Notes: generated by a model not told the origin, from the sequence alone. DNA of 64,000 nucleotides from Allomuricauda sp. TY007 (GCF_010468565.1 NZ_WUEG01000004.1:1-64000), one strand, 5' to 3'. Shown: positions 16,751 through 26,564, numbered from the stretch's first letter. Numbers and translations are program-made.

Positions 16751-17359
16751 ATGGGAGTTTTTAAAAAACTTTTCGGAGGAGGAAAAAAGGTTTCCAAGGA
16801 AACTGCGGAAACCCGTGGGGACCATATGCCCGATTTAAAAATTCCCGTAGATGAGAAATTCACCATCTACTTTAAAAAAAATGGCGGAAAGTTTATTTAC
16901 TGTGAAGACTTTGCCGAGGTTTCCGAAGCTCTCAAAAATATTGTTTCCGAGAACGATTGGCAAAACCATCTTTTCTATTCCATGGATCCAAGATTGGAAA
17001 CCCGTTTTGCTTCAGAAAATATAGATTTTACGAACAACCGTAACGAAAGCGAGATTTTCTTCACCACCTGTGAACACCTTGTGGCACACAATGGTTCCAT
17101 TTTGGTATGCTCCAATCAAATCAAGGAAAAAAAATTAAATGAACTCCCTTCCAATTTGGTGGTGTTCGCCACTACCAGTCAATTGGTGGATTCCATAAGC
17201 GAAGCTCTCAAAATAATTAAAGAACGTTATCAAAATAATATTCCCAATAACATTACCACATTAAAGCACTTTCAAGCTACCGAGGAAAACAAAGATGACT
17301 TCCTTTCCTACGGAAGTGCCTCAAAAAATGTATATCTTTTACTCCTAGAAGATTTCTAA
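16751..17359 (+). CDS. LUD domain-containing protein
   Basis: This 202-aa soluble protein matches the LUD (lactate utilisation) fold of LutC/YkgG and begins MGVFKKLFGGGKK, a basic-hydrophobic N-terminus that might associate with membrane. The core includes ENDWQNHLFYSMDPRL, the TTCEHLVAHNGSILVCSNQ segment, and NLVVFATTSQLVDSI. LutC proteins help oxidise lactate, but here there is no lutA or lutB nearby. The gene sits between ftsH and cdsA, 4 bp from the latter, so a membrane-linked role is more likely than lactate use. The function is not known. Confidence 0.8.
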   Translation: MGVFKKLFGGGKKVSKETAETRGDHMPDLKIPVDEKFTIYFKKNGGKFIYCEDFAEVSEALKNIVSENDWQNHLFYSMDPRLETRFASENIDFTNNRNESEIFFTTCEHLVAHNGSILVCSNQIKEKKLNELPSNLVVFATTSQLVDSISEALKIIKERYQNNIPNNITTLKHFQATEENKDDFLSYGSASKNVYLLLLEDF

Positions 17360-17363
17360 ATAC

Positions 17364-18167
17364 ATGAAAGAAATTTTAAGACGCTCCATAACAGGGGTGA
17401 TTTATGTGGTACTTCTGCTAGGCGCGGTATTTTTAAGTTCGGACGCTTTCGACTTTCTTTTTATGGCATTTGGATTGGCCTGCCTTTATGAATACAAGCG
17501 TATAGTCCGCATTAAGGGGTATTATATGTTTGCAGCCTATTTGGCACTTTGGTGGGTTTTCATCTACCTGACCAACGATAGCACAGCAGTAAACATGTTG
17601 ATGCTTTGCACCATAGCAGTGGACCTAGCGCTCTTAATGTTCCTGTTTTCGAAAAAACCGAGAAAATTCAATAGCCTTCAAAAATTCATCATCGGCCTTT
17701 TTTACATCGGGGGCGGATGCATTTTTTTGACCATGATACCATATAAACATGATGAGTTTGCCCAATTTTTGATTATGGGGATCTTTATTTTAATATGGGT
17801 AAACGACACATTTGCCTATTTGGTCGGAAGAACTTTGGGCCGTTCAAAATTATTTCCAGCAGTTTCACCCAAAAAAACTATTGAAGGTTCTGTAGGAGGT
17901 CTTATTTTTGCACTGGTGGCCGCTTACTTTTTATCCTGGTACGAAACAAGGCTTTCCGTAACAGAGTGGATGGCAATGGCCTGTTTAATAGTGGTCGCAG
18001 GGAGTTTGGGCGATTTATTGGAGTCAAAATTCAAGCGAATGGCCGGGGTTAAGGATAGCGGAGCTATTTTACCCGGGCATGGCGGAATTTGGGACCGACT
18101 GGATAGCTTGGTGTTCGCTGCGCCTTTTGCTTATTTGATTTTAACTATATTCTCCTATGTTTCATAA
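17364..18167 (+). CDS. cdsA: Phosphatidate cytidylyltransferase
   Basis: This integral membrane enzyme makes CDP-diacylglycerol from phosphatidic acid and CTP, the branch point for phospholipids. The 267-aa protein has about eight membrane segments and the CDP-alcohol signature in the C-terminal third, with SVGGLIFALV, a GDLLESKFKRMAGVKDSG stretch, and LPGHGGIWDRLDSL. It overlaps psd by 11 bp, so CDP-diacylglycerol synthesis and phosphatidylserine decarboxylation are coexpressed. Confidence 0.96.
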   Translation: MKEILRRSITGVIYVVLLLGAVFLSSDAFDFLFMAFGLACLYEYKRIVRIKGYYMFAAYLALWWVFIYLTNDSTAVNMLMLCTIAVDLALLMFLFSKKPRKFNSLQKFIIGLFYIGGGCIFLTMIPYKHDEFAQFLIMGIFILIWVNDTFAYLVGRTLGRSKLFPAVSPKKTIEGSVGGLIFALVAAYFLSWYETRLSVTEWMAMACLIVVAGSLGDLLESKFKRMAGVKDSGAILPGHGGIWDRLDSLVFAAPFAYLILTIFSYVS

Positions 18168-18822
18168 AGAGGGGCAAAAAATTATTATCACCACTTTTTT
18201 TCTAGTGGTAGCTGCCGTATTGGTCGCACAGTATTATATTGATGTGGAATGGATTCGTTTTGCCATTCAAATAGCCGCATTGTTTTTTTTGATTGCAATT
18301 CTGCAGTTTTTTAGAAACCCAAAGAGACTGGTCACTCCCAATTTTGATGAAATCTTGGCCCCCGTTGATGGTAAGGTCGTTGTTATCGAAGAAGTTGATG
18401 AGCCCGAATACTTTAAAGAAAAAAGAAAACAGGTATCCATATTCATGTCGCCTACCAATGTACATGTAACCCGATACCCCGCCAGTGGCACGGTGACCTA
18501 TTCCAAATACCATCCTGGAAAATATTTGGTGGCTTGGCACCCAAAGTCCAGTACCGAAAACGAACGCACCACCATAATACTGCACACCCCTAAATTTGGT
18601 GAAATAGGGTACAGGCAGATTGCCGGTGCCATGGCCCGTAGAATTGTAAACTATGCCGAAGAAGGCGAACAAGTAACACAAGGGGACGATGCCGGTTTTA
18701 TCAAATTTGGCTCCCGTGTAGACCTCTTATTGCCGCTTGACTGTGACATTACCGTTAAATTGAACCAAAAAGTAGTTGGGGCACGCACCTGTATTGCCTC
18801 TATAAGACCGTTGGATGATTAA
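18157..18822 (+). CDS. psd: Phosphatidylserine decarboxylase family protein
   Basis: This enzyme decarboxylates phosphatidylserine to phosphatidylethanolamine at the inner membrane. The 221-aa proenzyme has two N-terminal hydrophobic segments (about 8-25 and 30-46), then LAPVDGKVV and FMSPTNVHVTRYP. The pyruvoyl self-cleavage site is Gly185-Ser186 in FGSRVDLLLP. It belongs to the short PSD class (about 220 residues) found in Bacteroidota and alphaproteobacteria, in contrast to the longer E. coli form. It overlaps cdsA by 11 bp upstream and the ACBP gene by 8 bp downstream. Confidence 0.95.
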   Translation: MFHKEGQKIIITTFFLVVAAVLVAQYYIDVEWIRFAIQIAALFFLIAILQFFRNPKRLVTPNFDEILAPVDGKVVVIEEVDEPEYFKEKRKQVSIFMSPTNVHVTRYPASGTVTYSKYHPGKYLVAWHPKSSTENERTTIILHTPKFGEIGYRQIAGAMARRIVNYAEEGEQVTQGDDAGFIKFGSRVDLLLPLDCDITVKLNQKVVGARTCIASIRPLDD

Positions 18823-19078
18823 CGAAGACCTACACAAAAGATTTAACGATGCCGTTGACTTTGTCAACGACTACACCGATCCGTTGCCCGCGGATCTTCT
18901 GCTAAAACTCTATGCCTATTTCAAGATAGCGAACAAAAACTTTGACAATCCTGGCAGTAGAACCCCATTGATCAACGCTTTTAAGGCAAACGCATTGTTC
19001 CAAGCCAAAAGAATTAGTGTGGAGGAGGCCATGGAAAAATATGTGGAATTGGTGGAGAAAGAGCTAAAAACACTCTAA
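18815..19078 (+). CDS. Acyl-CoA-binding protein (ACBP)
   Basis: This 87-aa cytosolic protein resembles eukaryotic ACBP. It has a four-helix pattern with LPADLLLKLYAYFKIAN (about 24-40), where the family has a Y-x-L(Y/F)KQA helix, and the C-terminal ISVEEAMEKYVELVEKEL. ACBP binds long-chain acyl-CoA esters and buffers or delivers them. It is uncommon in bacteria. Its 8-bp overlap with psd puts it in the phospholipid operon, which fits acyl-CoA supply to glycerolipid synthesis. It overlaps the convergent desaturase-family gene by 4 bp. Confidence 0.85.
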   Translation: MINEDLHKRFNDAVDFVNDYTDPLPADLLLKLYAYFKIANKNFDNPGSRTPLINAFKANALFQAKRISVEEAMEKYVELVEKELKTL

Positions 19079-20343
19079 GAAGCCAAATCTGTAGCAATAA
19101 ACGACTTCTCAAAGTAGGTAAAGTAGATACCTCCAAAAATGGTGATCAAAAAATAAAAAGCTACAAGATAACTTCCCATGGAAAAGTACGCATTGATTCC
19201 GAACCAGTCCTCAGTAAAATAAATCAACACCAATCCCCCTACCCCTCTGATCACTTCAATCCAAACGGCATAATTTTTACCGTCCATTAAGGTGGTGTAG
19301 CCATAGATACCCACAAAAATAAAAGCACCGAACAACAAGAGACCATCAAAACCAATATCCGAATAGTTGTAGAACATAAAAAGCATTAAAATAGTGGTAA
19401 TGGCCAGTTGAAAAAGTGAATATCCCTTGAGCCGAGCGGATGCTTCGGGTCGATATTTTCTGAAATTGTACACATTCTGGATAATGGCAACAGGATATTT
19501 ATCCTCTACATCCTTAGGCCGCCAGCCTGTGGGCATAAACCAAATGCGAAATTTATCCCAATAGTTTTTGGTTCTCCATGCATCCTGAATCAATCGCCAT
19601 AAATGTTGAAAATTGATGATAATGGGATTCCAAGTGTTTGCCGGTTTCAATACCCCGTATTGCGGGGGCACTTCATCCAATTCCTCTTGAAAAGTCCCGA
19701 ACATTCTGTCCCAAACACAAAAAATCTGTCCGAGGTTTTTATCAATATACTCTTTATTGATGGCATGGTGCACCCGATGTTGTGAGGGAGTAACGATCAC
19801 ATATTCCAAAAAACCCAACTTCCCAATATGCTGAGTGTGGTACCAAAATTGGGCAAAAAGATGGATGGGAGCCAAAATGGCAATCACTTGGTCCGGAACA
19901 CCCAAGAGGGCCGCAGGAATCAATAAAAGTGCATAATAGCCCAACAAATTGGAAATAGGTTGACGAAGCGCACAGGCCAAATTAAACTCCTCACTGCTAT
20001 GGTGAATTACATGCTGGTTCCAAAAAAAGTTGATATGGTGGCTCAACCTATGGTTCCAATAGCCTGCAAAATCCAACGCAATAAAAGCCACCACCCAAAC
20101 CAACCAGTTCGCTTTGATTTCCACCAAAGCCAAATGTTCCAATAAAAAGGGATAACTGACCAGAATGATCACAAGTCCCAAAGAATCTTTCACCACATTG
20201 GTCAAACCCGAGCTAAGGCTGCTCACGGTATCCATAAGATTATGTTTCTGGTCTTTTACAAATCGACCATAAAGTATTTCAATAAGCACAAGGCCTATAA
20301 AAAATGGTGTAGCATATAACAATGCCGTTGCATACGATTCCAT
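19075..20343 (-). CDS. Sterol desaturase/fatty acid hydroxylase family protein, AGMO-like
   Basis: This membrane di-iron enzyme probably hydroxylates or oxidises a lipid. The 422-aa protein has the three histidine clusters of the fatty acid hydroxylase family: HRLSHH (about 99-104), HVIHHSSEE (about 111-119) and HRVHHA (about 189-194). After the catalytic region come about four more transmembrane helices (300-415). This two-part layout and length resemble alkylglycerol monooxygenase (TMEM195, about 445 residues). I chose ATG 20343; the in-frame TTG two codons upstream adds only ME. Substrate unknown. Confidence 0.85.
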   Translation of the reverse strand: MESYATALLYATPFFIGLVLIEILYGRFVKDQKHNLMDTVSSLSSGLTNVVKDSLGLVIILVSYPFLLEHLALVEIKANWLVWVVAFIALDFAGYWNHRLSHHINFFWNQHVIHHSSEEFNLACALRQPISNLLGYYALLLIPAALLGVPDQVIAILAPIHLFAQFWYHTQHIGKLGFLEYVIVTPSQHRVHHAINKEYIDKNLGQIFCVWDRMFGTFQEELDEVPPQYGVLKPANTWNPIIINFQHLWRLIQDAWRTKNYWDKFRIWFMPTGWRPKDVEDKYPVAIIQNVYNFRKYRPEASARLKGYSLFQLAITTILMLFMFYNYSDIGFDGLLLFGAFIFVGIYGYTTLMDGKNYAVWIEVIRGVGGLVLIYFTEDWFGINAYFSMGSYLVAFYFLITIFGGIYFTYFEKSFIATDLAS

Positions 20344-20395
20344 TTCCAAAAATTAAACTTTGCTCGATGCAAGGATGGGATTACATGCCTTTAAG

Positions 20396-21235
20396 TTACT
20401 CTAAATTTTTAAATAATTGAATATCATTGGCATCCGTTAAATCTGGAATGTGTTCGGAGCGGGGTATACAAAGTACGCTCTGCGGTTCTTCGTTTACCAA
20501 AACGGCCACCGCTTTGGGCAATTCCTTTTCATCTCGAACAGGATCAATGGGGCATTTTTTTAAATAAGGATATATTTCCGCTCCAGAAAAACTAAAAATG
20601 TTCATGCTTACCCGAAGTTCGCCTGAAGCATCTTTATATTTGGGTACATCCGCTATATTTGGTTTCTCGATAATTTCCTTCAAAAATCCATCAGAAGAAA
20701 TGTCCATTACGGCAAATTTGGCAATACGCTCTTCGGTATAATCAAAACCTGAGCTGCCGTAACTGATCAAGGCGTGTGGTGCTGTCCGCTCCGCCCTCAA
20801 ATCCATCAAAGCGCCAACAGAGTAAAGGTTATCCCCATTACAAACGGTAAAGGTGGTCTGTTTCAACTCTGGGTATTGGTCCAAACATTGTTGAAGGGCG
20901 TCTGCGGTACCCAATGGTTTTTTTCTTCCCTCGGGCACACTTTGCACTGCCAAAAACACTTCCAACCCGTCAGGAAGATTCTTATTATCAATCAAACTTT
21001 GAAATGCTTGGTTCTCGGGACTAGTGATCAAATACAGTTTGGCGTAACCTGCTTCCACGGCATTCTGTACCAAGTAGTACAAGAAGGGCCTTCCATTTTT
21101 CCCTACGGGAATCAAACTTTTATGGGGGATATTGTCCATGATTCCTTTTTGACCCTCCTTAGTTTTTAAACTCCGCTTCATTCGGGAAGACGCCCCTCCC
21201 ACCATAATGATTAAACTCGTATTCTCCATTTGCAT
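20396..21235 (-). CDS. Sugar-phosphate nucleotidyltransferase family protein
   Basis: This 279-aa cytoplasmic protein has a Rossmann-like nucleotidyltransferase fold. The nucleotide-binding start is IIMVGGASSRMKRSL (about 9-23), then PHKSLIPVGKNGRPFLYYLV (about 37-56), and TFTVCNGDNLYSVGALMDL carries the metal-binding Asp. These motifs fit an enzyme charging a sugar-1-phosphate with an NTP. The sugar and base cannot be read. Its ATG overlaps the GHMP kinase stop as TAATG, so the two are translationally coupled: kinase first, nucleotidyltransferase second, as in salvage pathways. Confidence 0.8.
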   Translation of the reverse strand: MQMENTSLIIMVGGASSRMKRSLKTKEGQKGIMDNIPHKSLIPVGKNGRPFLYYLVQNAVEAGYAKLYLITSPENQAFQSLIDNKNLPDGLEVFLAVQSVPEGRKKPLGTADALQQCLDQYPELKQTTFTVCNGDNLYSVGALMDLRAERTAPHALISYGSSGFDYTEERIAKFAVMDISSDGFLKEIIEKPNIADVPKYKDASGELRVSMNIFSFSGAEIYPYLKKCPIDPVRDEKELPKAVAVLVNEEPQSVLCIPRSEHIPDLTDANDIQLFKNLE

Positions 21236-22287
21236 TAACTTGTTAATTCTACAGCATACACCGCTTTGGCTCCTTTGTCCAAAAACGCCTGTTTTACCTG
21301 TTCCTCGACAGCATCAGTTACCATGGCCACCATACATCCTCCACCTCCAGAACCGATTATTTTTGTTCCCAATGCACCCATCTCACGAGCAGCATCCATC
21401 ATCTCAATCATTTCCGATGGTGTATTCTTGATTTGATTTTGAAGAATGGTTTGGTGCCGGTTCATTAAATCTCCCAGAACCTGAATATTAGGGGTCGGCT
21501 TTAACAATTCCTTTTTTGCTTCCAAAGTGATGTGATAGTTGTAAATCGTGGAATACCAATACCCCTGAAGTTCCTCTGGCACCAAGTCGATGTATTTTTC
21601 ATAATCACCCAAATATGATTCTTCCAAAACAAATTCAGGATGTACCTTTTTAACGGCGTCCACCGCATTTTGTGCATACACCCGTGCATTTTTGAGCACT
21701 TCCAGGGTTTTTTTGGGCACGCCCGATTCAGCAACCAACAGTTTGCCCAAATCAGCATTCAAACGTGTGCTTTCCCCACTTTGGGTGTCGATATAAATAA
21801 GTCCTTTTTGAGCGATGGTGTACTGGTCCATGAGCCCGCCGGGTTGATCAAAAAACAGCACTTCGGCCTCATACGCCCATCTCCCTATTTGATAATCGCT
21901 GATTTCTTCCGATTTCCCCTGTGTTGCCACCAAAAAACGAATCCAGGCCACTACCAAGGCCGAAGAACTGGAAAGCCCTGCATTCACGGGAATGTTTCCT
22001 GAAATTTCGATGTCGTAACCTTGGTCAAGTTGGAAACCTTGCTCTTTTAAAATTGCCATTACCGACCTGAAGTAATCATCGGCTTGCACTTGTTTCAAAT
22101 CATCATCCAAAGAAATGGACAATTCGTCCTTTAAATCCAACAGCTTCAAAAGGTATTTTCTATCAGAATTCGGAATCGCCTTTAAATTGATGAAGCGGTC
22201 AATGGTTCCTGCTATTACGGGCAATCCCAAATAATCTTGATGGTCCCCGTAAAAACAGATTCGGGCCGGAACTTTTATTTCGATCAT
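21235..22287 (-). CDS. GHMP-family sugar kinase
   Basis: This 350-aa cytoplasmic kinase has the N-terminal PARICFYGDHQDYLGLP (about 6-22), which is the altered equivalent of the galactokinase GEHTDY signature, the ATP loop PVNAGLSSSSALVVA (about 96-110), and the C-terminal IIGSGGGGCMVAM (about 312-324). All three GHMP motifs are present. The GDHQDY substitution argues against plain galactokinase. Glucuronokinase, arabinokinase or fucokinase-like specificity is possible. It starts 13 bp after the GH109-type gene and overlaps the nucleotidyltransferase by 1 bp. Confidence 0.85.
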   Translation of the reverse strand: MIEIKVPARICFYGDHQDYLGLPVIAGTIDRFINLKAIPNSDRKYLLKLLDLKDELSISLDDDLKQVQADDYFRSVMAILKEQGFQLDQGYDIEISGNIPVNAGLSSSSALVVAWIRFLVATQGKSEEISDYQIGRWAYEAEVLFFDQPGGLMDQYTIAQKGLIYIDTQSGESTRLNADLGKLLVAESGVPKKTLEVLKNARVYAQNAVDAVKKVHPEFVLEESYLGDYEKYIDLVPEELQGYWYSTIYNYHITLEAKKELLKPTPNIQVLGDLMNRHQTILQNQIKNTPSEMIEMMDAAREMGALGTKIIGSGGGGCMVAMVTDAVEEQVKQAFLDKGAKAVYAVELTS

Positions 22288-22300
22288 TAATCTTTACTGC

Positions 22301-23689
22301 TTAACTTATTATTTCCAGTGGTTCTGTTTCTTTCCAATTACCTCTTGTAAAGTCTGGAAAAGGCTGTGGTGCACCACCACTTGCTACGGAGCGTTCACTT
22401 AATGGCGCAACTGCGCTCCACAAACATCCTTCGTATACATTTTGGTCCAACGGAAGTCCTTTTTGCAGGCATTCCACTATGCGGTACACCATAATGCCGT
22501 CCATACCACCATGTCCGCTACCTTTCGCTGCTTCATTCAATCTTTTGTACAATGGATGGTCGTACTTTTCATACAATTTTGCGAGCTGCTCTCCTTGTAC
22601 CCAAGAATGGTGGTCTTCCGTGAGTCCTTCCACTCCGCCTTCAAGAGCCACCCGGGTTGGAAATCCTGCCAACGCACCTTTGGTTCCCTGCACCAGATTT
22701 AATCGGGAATAAGGTCTTGGGCTGGTCTCGTCCCATTGCACCATAATGGTTTTTCCAAAGTGGGTTTTGATAATGGATGTGTTCAAATCTCCTCCCTTAA
22801 AATCGAGTTTGTTCCATTTATGATCGGCTGGATAATTTTTTTCTGCATACAGCTCACGTCCTCTTGCGGGCGTAGAGAAAGAAACCAAACTGCCAAAGGT
22901 ATCTTCTTGTCTCGCCAAGCTCATATATTGGGCAACAGGACCCAAACCGTGGGTCGGGTACAAGTTACCGTTCCGTTTGGCATAGTGGGGCGTCCTCCAT
23001 GAACCCGTGCCCCGCTCCTGCTCTTCCATTTGCCAACGCAATTCGTGAATGTACGCGGCTTCACCATGTAAGATTTCACCGATAACTCCTTGTCGGCACA
23101 TGTTGAGGAACATGAGTTCATCGCGACTATAGTTGACGTTCTCCAGCATCATACAGTGCTTTTGGGTGCGTTCGCTAGCATCTACAATATCCCACATTTC
23201 TTGTATCGTAGTGGCGATAGGCACTTCAACAAAGGCATGGGCCCCATGTTCCATGGCACCGATGGCCATAGGTGCGTGATTTACCCAGTTCGTGGCAATA
23301 AACACCAGATCAGGTTTTACTTCTTTGAGCATGGTTCGCCACTTATCTTCATCGCCCCAGTATTGGGCTATATTTTTATGCCGATTTTCTCCAGCGGCTT
23401 CTTTCACCCATTGCGTCTTTTCTTTAACCAAGTCCTCATAAAGGTCGCAGATAGCGACCACCTCGGTTCCTTCCAAAGCGGCAAAAAACTTGGCATGGGT
23501 TCCTCCCCTTGCTCCCACTCCGATAAATGCAGCACGCACCTTTTCTAATTTAGGTGCGGCAAATCCACCCATGTACGTTGATGAAAGTGGTCTTTCTGAA
23601 TTGGCTTTTAAATACGTTGGAGCTATGGAGATTGCTGCCGCAGTCAATGAGGTTTTTTGGAGGAAACTCCTTCTATCGAGGTTTTTCAT
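22301..23689 (-). CDS. Gfo/Idh/MocA family protein, GH109-type, with Tat-like signal
   Basis: This is probably an exported NAD-dependent glycosidase or oxidoreductase. From ATG 23689 the product is 462 aa and begins MKNLDRRSFLQKTSLTAAA, a Tat-type signal. The Rossmann motif FIGVGARGGTHAKFF follows (about 56-70), then VVAICD. The middle holds ENVNYSRDELMFL and GNLYPTHGLGPVAQY, which match GH109 (alpha-N-acetylgalactosaminidase-type) proteins, where a bound NAD drives hydride-transfer hydrolysis. An upstream extension to 23791 lies partly within a terminator hairpin and is rejected. It leads the GHMP/nucleotidyltransferase group. Confidence 0.85.
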   Translation of the reverse strand: MKNLDRRSFLQKTSLTAAAISIAPTYLKANSERPLSSTYMGGFAAPKLEKVRAAFIGVGARGGTHAKFFAALEGTEVVAICDLYEDLVKEKTQWVKEAAGENRHKNIAQYWGDEDKWRTMLKEVKPDLVFIATNWVNHAPMAIGAMEHGAHAFVEVPIATTIQEMWDIVDASERTQKHCMMLENVNYSRDELMFLNMCRQGVIGEILHGEAAYIHELRWQMEEQERGTGSWRTPHYAKRNGNLYPTHGLGPVAQYMSLARQEDTFGSLVSFSTPARGRELYAEKNYPADHKWNKLDFKGGDLNTSIIKTHFGKTIMVQWDETSPRPYSRLNLVQGTKGALAGFPTRVALEGGVEGLTEDHHSWVQGEQLAKLYEKYDHPLYKRLNEAAKGSGHGGMDGIMVYRIVECLQKGLPLDQNVYEGCLWSAVAPLSERSVASGGAPQPFPDFTRGNWKETEPLEIIS

Positions 23690-23741
23690 AGGTATTTTAA
23701 GGTGTTGGTTCTTATCCGTTCCAAAGTATGAAAAATAATGA

Positions 23742-23767
23742 GAAAAGGGAAGCTGGCTTCCCTTTTC
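23742..23767 (-). terminator. Perfect 12-bp hairpin after valS
   Basis: GAAAAGGGAAGC (23742-23753) and GCTTCCCTTTTC (23756-23767) are perfect complements. On the minus strand the hairpin is followed by a U-rich tract. It lies 27 bp after the valS stop and 52 bp before the GH109-type gene, separating the two. Confidence 0.75.
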
Positions 23768-23794
23768 AAAATCATGTGCATTTATAACCAAAGG

Positions 23795-26419
23795 TTATTT
23801 TAAACTCGCCAAACTCTTTTCCAAAGTCTCAATTTTGGCTTCGGCATCGGCAGCTTTTTTGCGTTCCATAGCCACCACTTTTTCAGGGGCATTGCTCACA
23901 AAACGCTCGTTGCTCAACTTTTTTTCCACAGATTTTAAAAATCCTTTGGTATAATTGAGTTCCTCCGTAATCTTGGCAATTTCCGCTTCAACATCAATTG
24001 CGCCACTCATCGGAATAAAGTATTCATTACTCTTAACCCTGAACGTAAGAGCGCCATCCAAACTGGAATCAATAGTTTCCATTTTGGAAAGGTTACCCAA
24101 TTTCAATATGATGGCATCCATTTGGGAACTTATGCCTTCGGTATTCAACATAAAAAGCTCCAACGCATCTTTCTGCGGAATGTTTTTCTCTTTTCTGATG
24201 GTTCGAACACCGGAAATGATCTCTGATGCAAAATCAAAATCGGCGATCAGAGCAGCATCCACCTCTTGTGCCTTGGGCCATTGGGAAACAATAAGTGCCT
24301 CCTCAGGGCTACGATCGGCAATGTGCTGCCAAACCTCCTCGGTCAAAAACGGCATAAATGGGTGCAATAATTTCAAGTTTTCCTCAAATAGCCCCAACAC
24401 TTCATTATATGTTTTCTGGTCAATTGGTTTTTGGTACTCTGGTTTTATAATTTCCAGCAACCAAGAGCAGAAATCGTCCCACACCAATTTATAGGTTGCC
24501 ATTAAGGCATCGGAGATACGGTATTTGGAGAAATGGTCTTCAATCTCCACCAAAGTTTGATTGAACTTGGCCTTGTACCACTCAACTCCCTTTTGAGCCG
24601 CTTCGGGCTGTGGAAAATCCGCCACTTCCCATCCTTTTACCAAACGAAAGGCGTTCCAAATTTTATTGGCGAAATTGGCTCCTTGCTGGCAAAGGACTTC
24701 ATCGAACAACAAATCGTTACCCGCAGCAGAACTCAACAAAAGTCCCACACGAACACCATCCGCACCAAAATCTTCAATCAATTTTAGCGCATCGGGCGAG
24801 TTACCCAAGGATTTGGACATTTTTCGGCGCTGTTTGTCACGAACCAATCCGGTCAAGTACACATTTTCAAAAGGCCGTTCTCCTCGGTATTCGTACCCTG
24901 CCATAATCATTCTGGCCACCCAGAAAAACAAAATATCGGGCCCAGTAACCAAGTCGCTAGTCGGATAATAGTAATTTACCTCATCATTGTCAGGCTCCAA
25001 AATACCGCCAAATACACTAATGGGCCATAACCAAGAGGAGAACCAGGTATCCAAAACATCGGAATCTTGGCGCAAATCCGATTGTTGGATGTCCGGATTT
25101 TTGGATTGGGCCAATTTTAGAGCTTCCTCGGGGGTTTCTGCAACCACAAAATCTTCCTTACCATCACCATAATAGTAAGCAGGGATTTGCTGCCCCCACC
25201 ACAATTGGCGGGAAATGTTCCAATCCCGAATGTTCTCCATCCAGTGGCGATAGGTATTATCGAACTTTGATGGGTATAATTTCACATCTTTGGTTTCCAA
25301 AACACCTTCCAAGGCAGGTTTGGCCAAATTTTCCATTTTCAGGAACCATTGATCGGATAATCTGGGCTCGATAACGGCTTTGGTTCTTTCCGAAGTCCCT
25401 ACTTTATTGATGTGCTGCTCGGTTTTTACCAAATAGCCCTTCTCTTCAAGTTCTTTTGAGATTTCTTTGCGCACCACAAAACGGTCTTTTCCTTCGTAAT
25501 GAAGGCCAAAAGAATTCAAAGTGGCATCTTCGTTGAAGATATCAACTACCTCAAGGTTATGTTTTTCCCCTAGATTTTTATCGTTCTCGTCATGAGCCGG
25601 GGTTACTTTTAGGCACCCTGTACCAAATTCAACATCCACATATTCATCCTCGATAATGGGGATCACCCTATCGCAAATAGGCACAATGGCCTTTTTTCCG
25701 CGTAAATGGCGGTATCGTTCATCATTGGGGTTGATACAGATAGCGGTATCGCCCAAAATGGTCTCTGGACGGGTGGTGGCAATGGTCACTTTTTCATCGG
25801 ATCCCTCTATGTCGTAGGACAAATAATAAAGATTTCCTTGTCTTTCTTCATAGATTACCTCTTCGTCGGAAAGGGTAGTTTTGGCCTCTGGATCCCAATT
25901 CACCATACGATACCCTCTGTAAATCAGCCCTTTGTTATATAAATCAACAAAAACCTTTATCACTGAGGCTGACATATCGTCATCCATAGTAAATTTGGTG
26001 CGGTCCCAGTCACAGGAACAGCCCAATTTTTTTAGTTGTTGAAGGATTACCCCTCCGTACTCGTTGGTCCAATCCCATGCATGTTTTAGAAATTCATCGC
26101 GGGACAATTTTGATTTATCAATACCCTCTGCCTTAAGCTTGGCAACCACTTTGGCCTCGGTGGCGATAGAGGCGTGGTCCATTCCAGGCACCCAACAGGC
26201 ATTTTTTCCCAAGAGTCTGGCTCTTCGGATAAGAACATCTTGAATGGTATTGTTGAGCATGTGGCCCATGTGAAGCACACCAGTAACGTTTGGTGGGGGT
26301 ATTACTATGGTGTACGGCTCCCTTTCATCTGGTTTGGAGCTAAAATATTTATGCTCCGACCAGTAGGCATACCAGTATTCTTCGACCCTTTTTGGGTCAT
26401 ATTTTGATGGAATCTCCAT
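23795..26419 (-). CDS. valS: Valyl-tRNA synthetase
   Basis: This cytoplasmic enzyme charges tRNA-Val. The 874-aa class I synthetase has the HIGH-type motif [14 protein letters not shown] (about 41-54), the editing (CP1) domain in residues 190-340, the DQWFLKME segment, and the KMSKS motif in [10 protein letters not shown]. The C-terminus is a coiled-coil arm (about 800-874). Length matches the family (about 870-950). The ATG is clear. No TAnnTTTG was found upstream, although TAGCTTTC is close. Confidence 0.98.
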   Translation of the reverse strand: MEIPSKYDPKRVEEYWYAYWSEHKYFSSKPDEREPYTIVIPPPNVTGVLHMGHMLNNTIQDVLIRRARLLGKNACWVPGMDHASIATEAKVVAKLKAEGIDKSKLSRDEFLKHAWDWTNEYGGVILQQLKKLGCSCDWDRTKFTMDDDMSASVIKVFVDLYNKGLIYRGYRMVNWDPEAKTTLSDEEVIYEERQGNLYYLSYDIEGSDEKVTIATTRPETILGDTAICINPNDERYRHLRGKKAIVPICDRVIPIIEDEYVDVEFGTGCLKVTPAHDENDKNLGEKHNLEVVDIFNEDATLNSFGLHYEGKDRFVVRKEISKELEEKGYLVKTEQHINKVGTSERTKAVIEPRLSDQWFLKMENLAKPALEGVLETKDVKLYPSKFDNTYRHWMENIRDWNISRQLWWGQQIPAYYYGDGKEDFVVAETPEEALKLAQSKNPDIQQSDLRQDSDVLDTWFSSWLWPISVFGGILEPDNDEVNYYYPTSDLVTGPDILFFWVARMIMAGYEYRGERPFENVYLTGLVRDKQRRKMSKSLGNSPDALKLIEDFGADGVRVGLLLSSAAGNDLLFDEVLCQQGANFANKIWNAFRLVKGWEVADFPQPEAAQKGVEWYKAKFNQTLVEIEDHFSKYRISDALMATYKLVWDDFCSWLLEIIKPEYQKPIDQKTYNEVLGLFEENLKLLHPFMPFLTEEVWQHIADRSPEEALIVSQWPKAQEVDAALIADFDFASEIISGVRTIRKEKNIPQKDALELFMLNTEGISSQMDAIILKLGNLSKMETIDSSLDGALTFRVKSNEYFIPMSGAIDVEAEIAKITEELNYTKGFLKSVEKKLSNERFVSNAPEKVVAMERKKAADAEAKIETLEKSLASLK

Positions 26420-26564
26420 TTTTCGGTACAGTTTTTGTTCAATTGGACTGTGATTGGATTTTTGAAGGGAAAGCTAAATGTTAATTTTTACGCTATTCTT
26501 CGGATGAGAGCCAATCCAGAAATACGAAACAAAAATAAGTAACGTTATTCTATAACAAAAGAAT

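Noticed and set aside
23690..23791. Longer start of the GH109-type gene
   Set aside because: The extension overlaps a perfect terminator hairpin of valS and lacks a Tat or Sec signal at its N-terminus.
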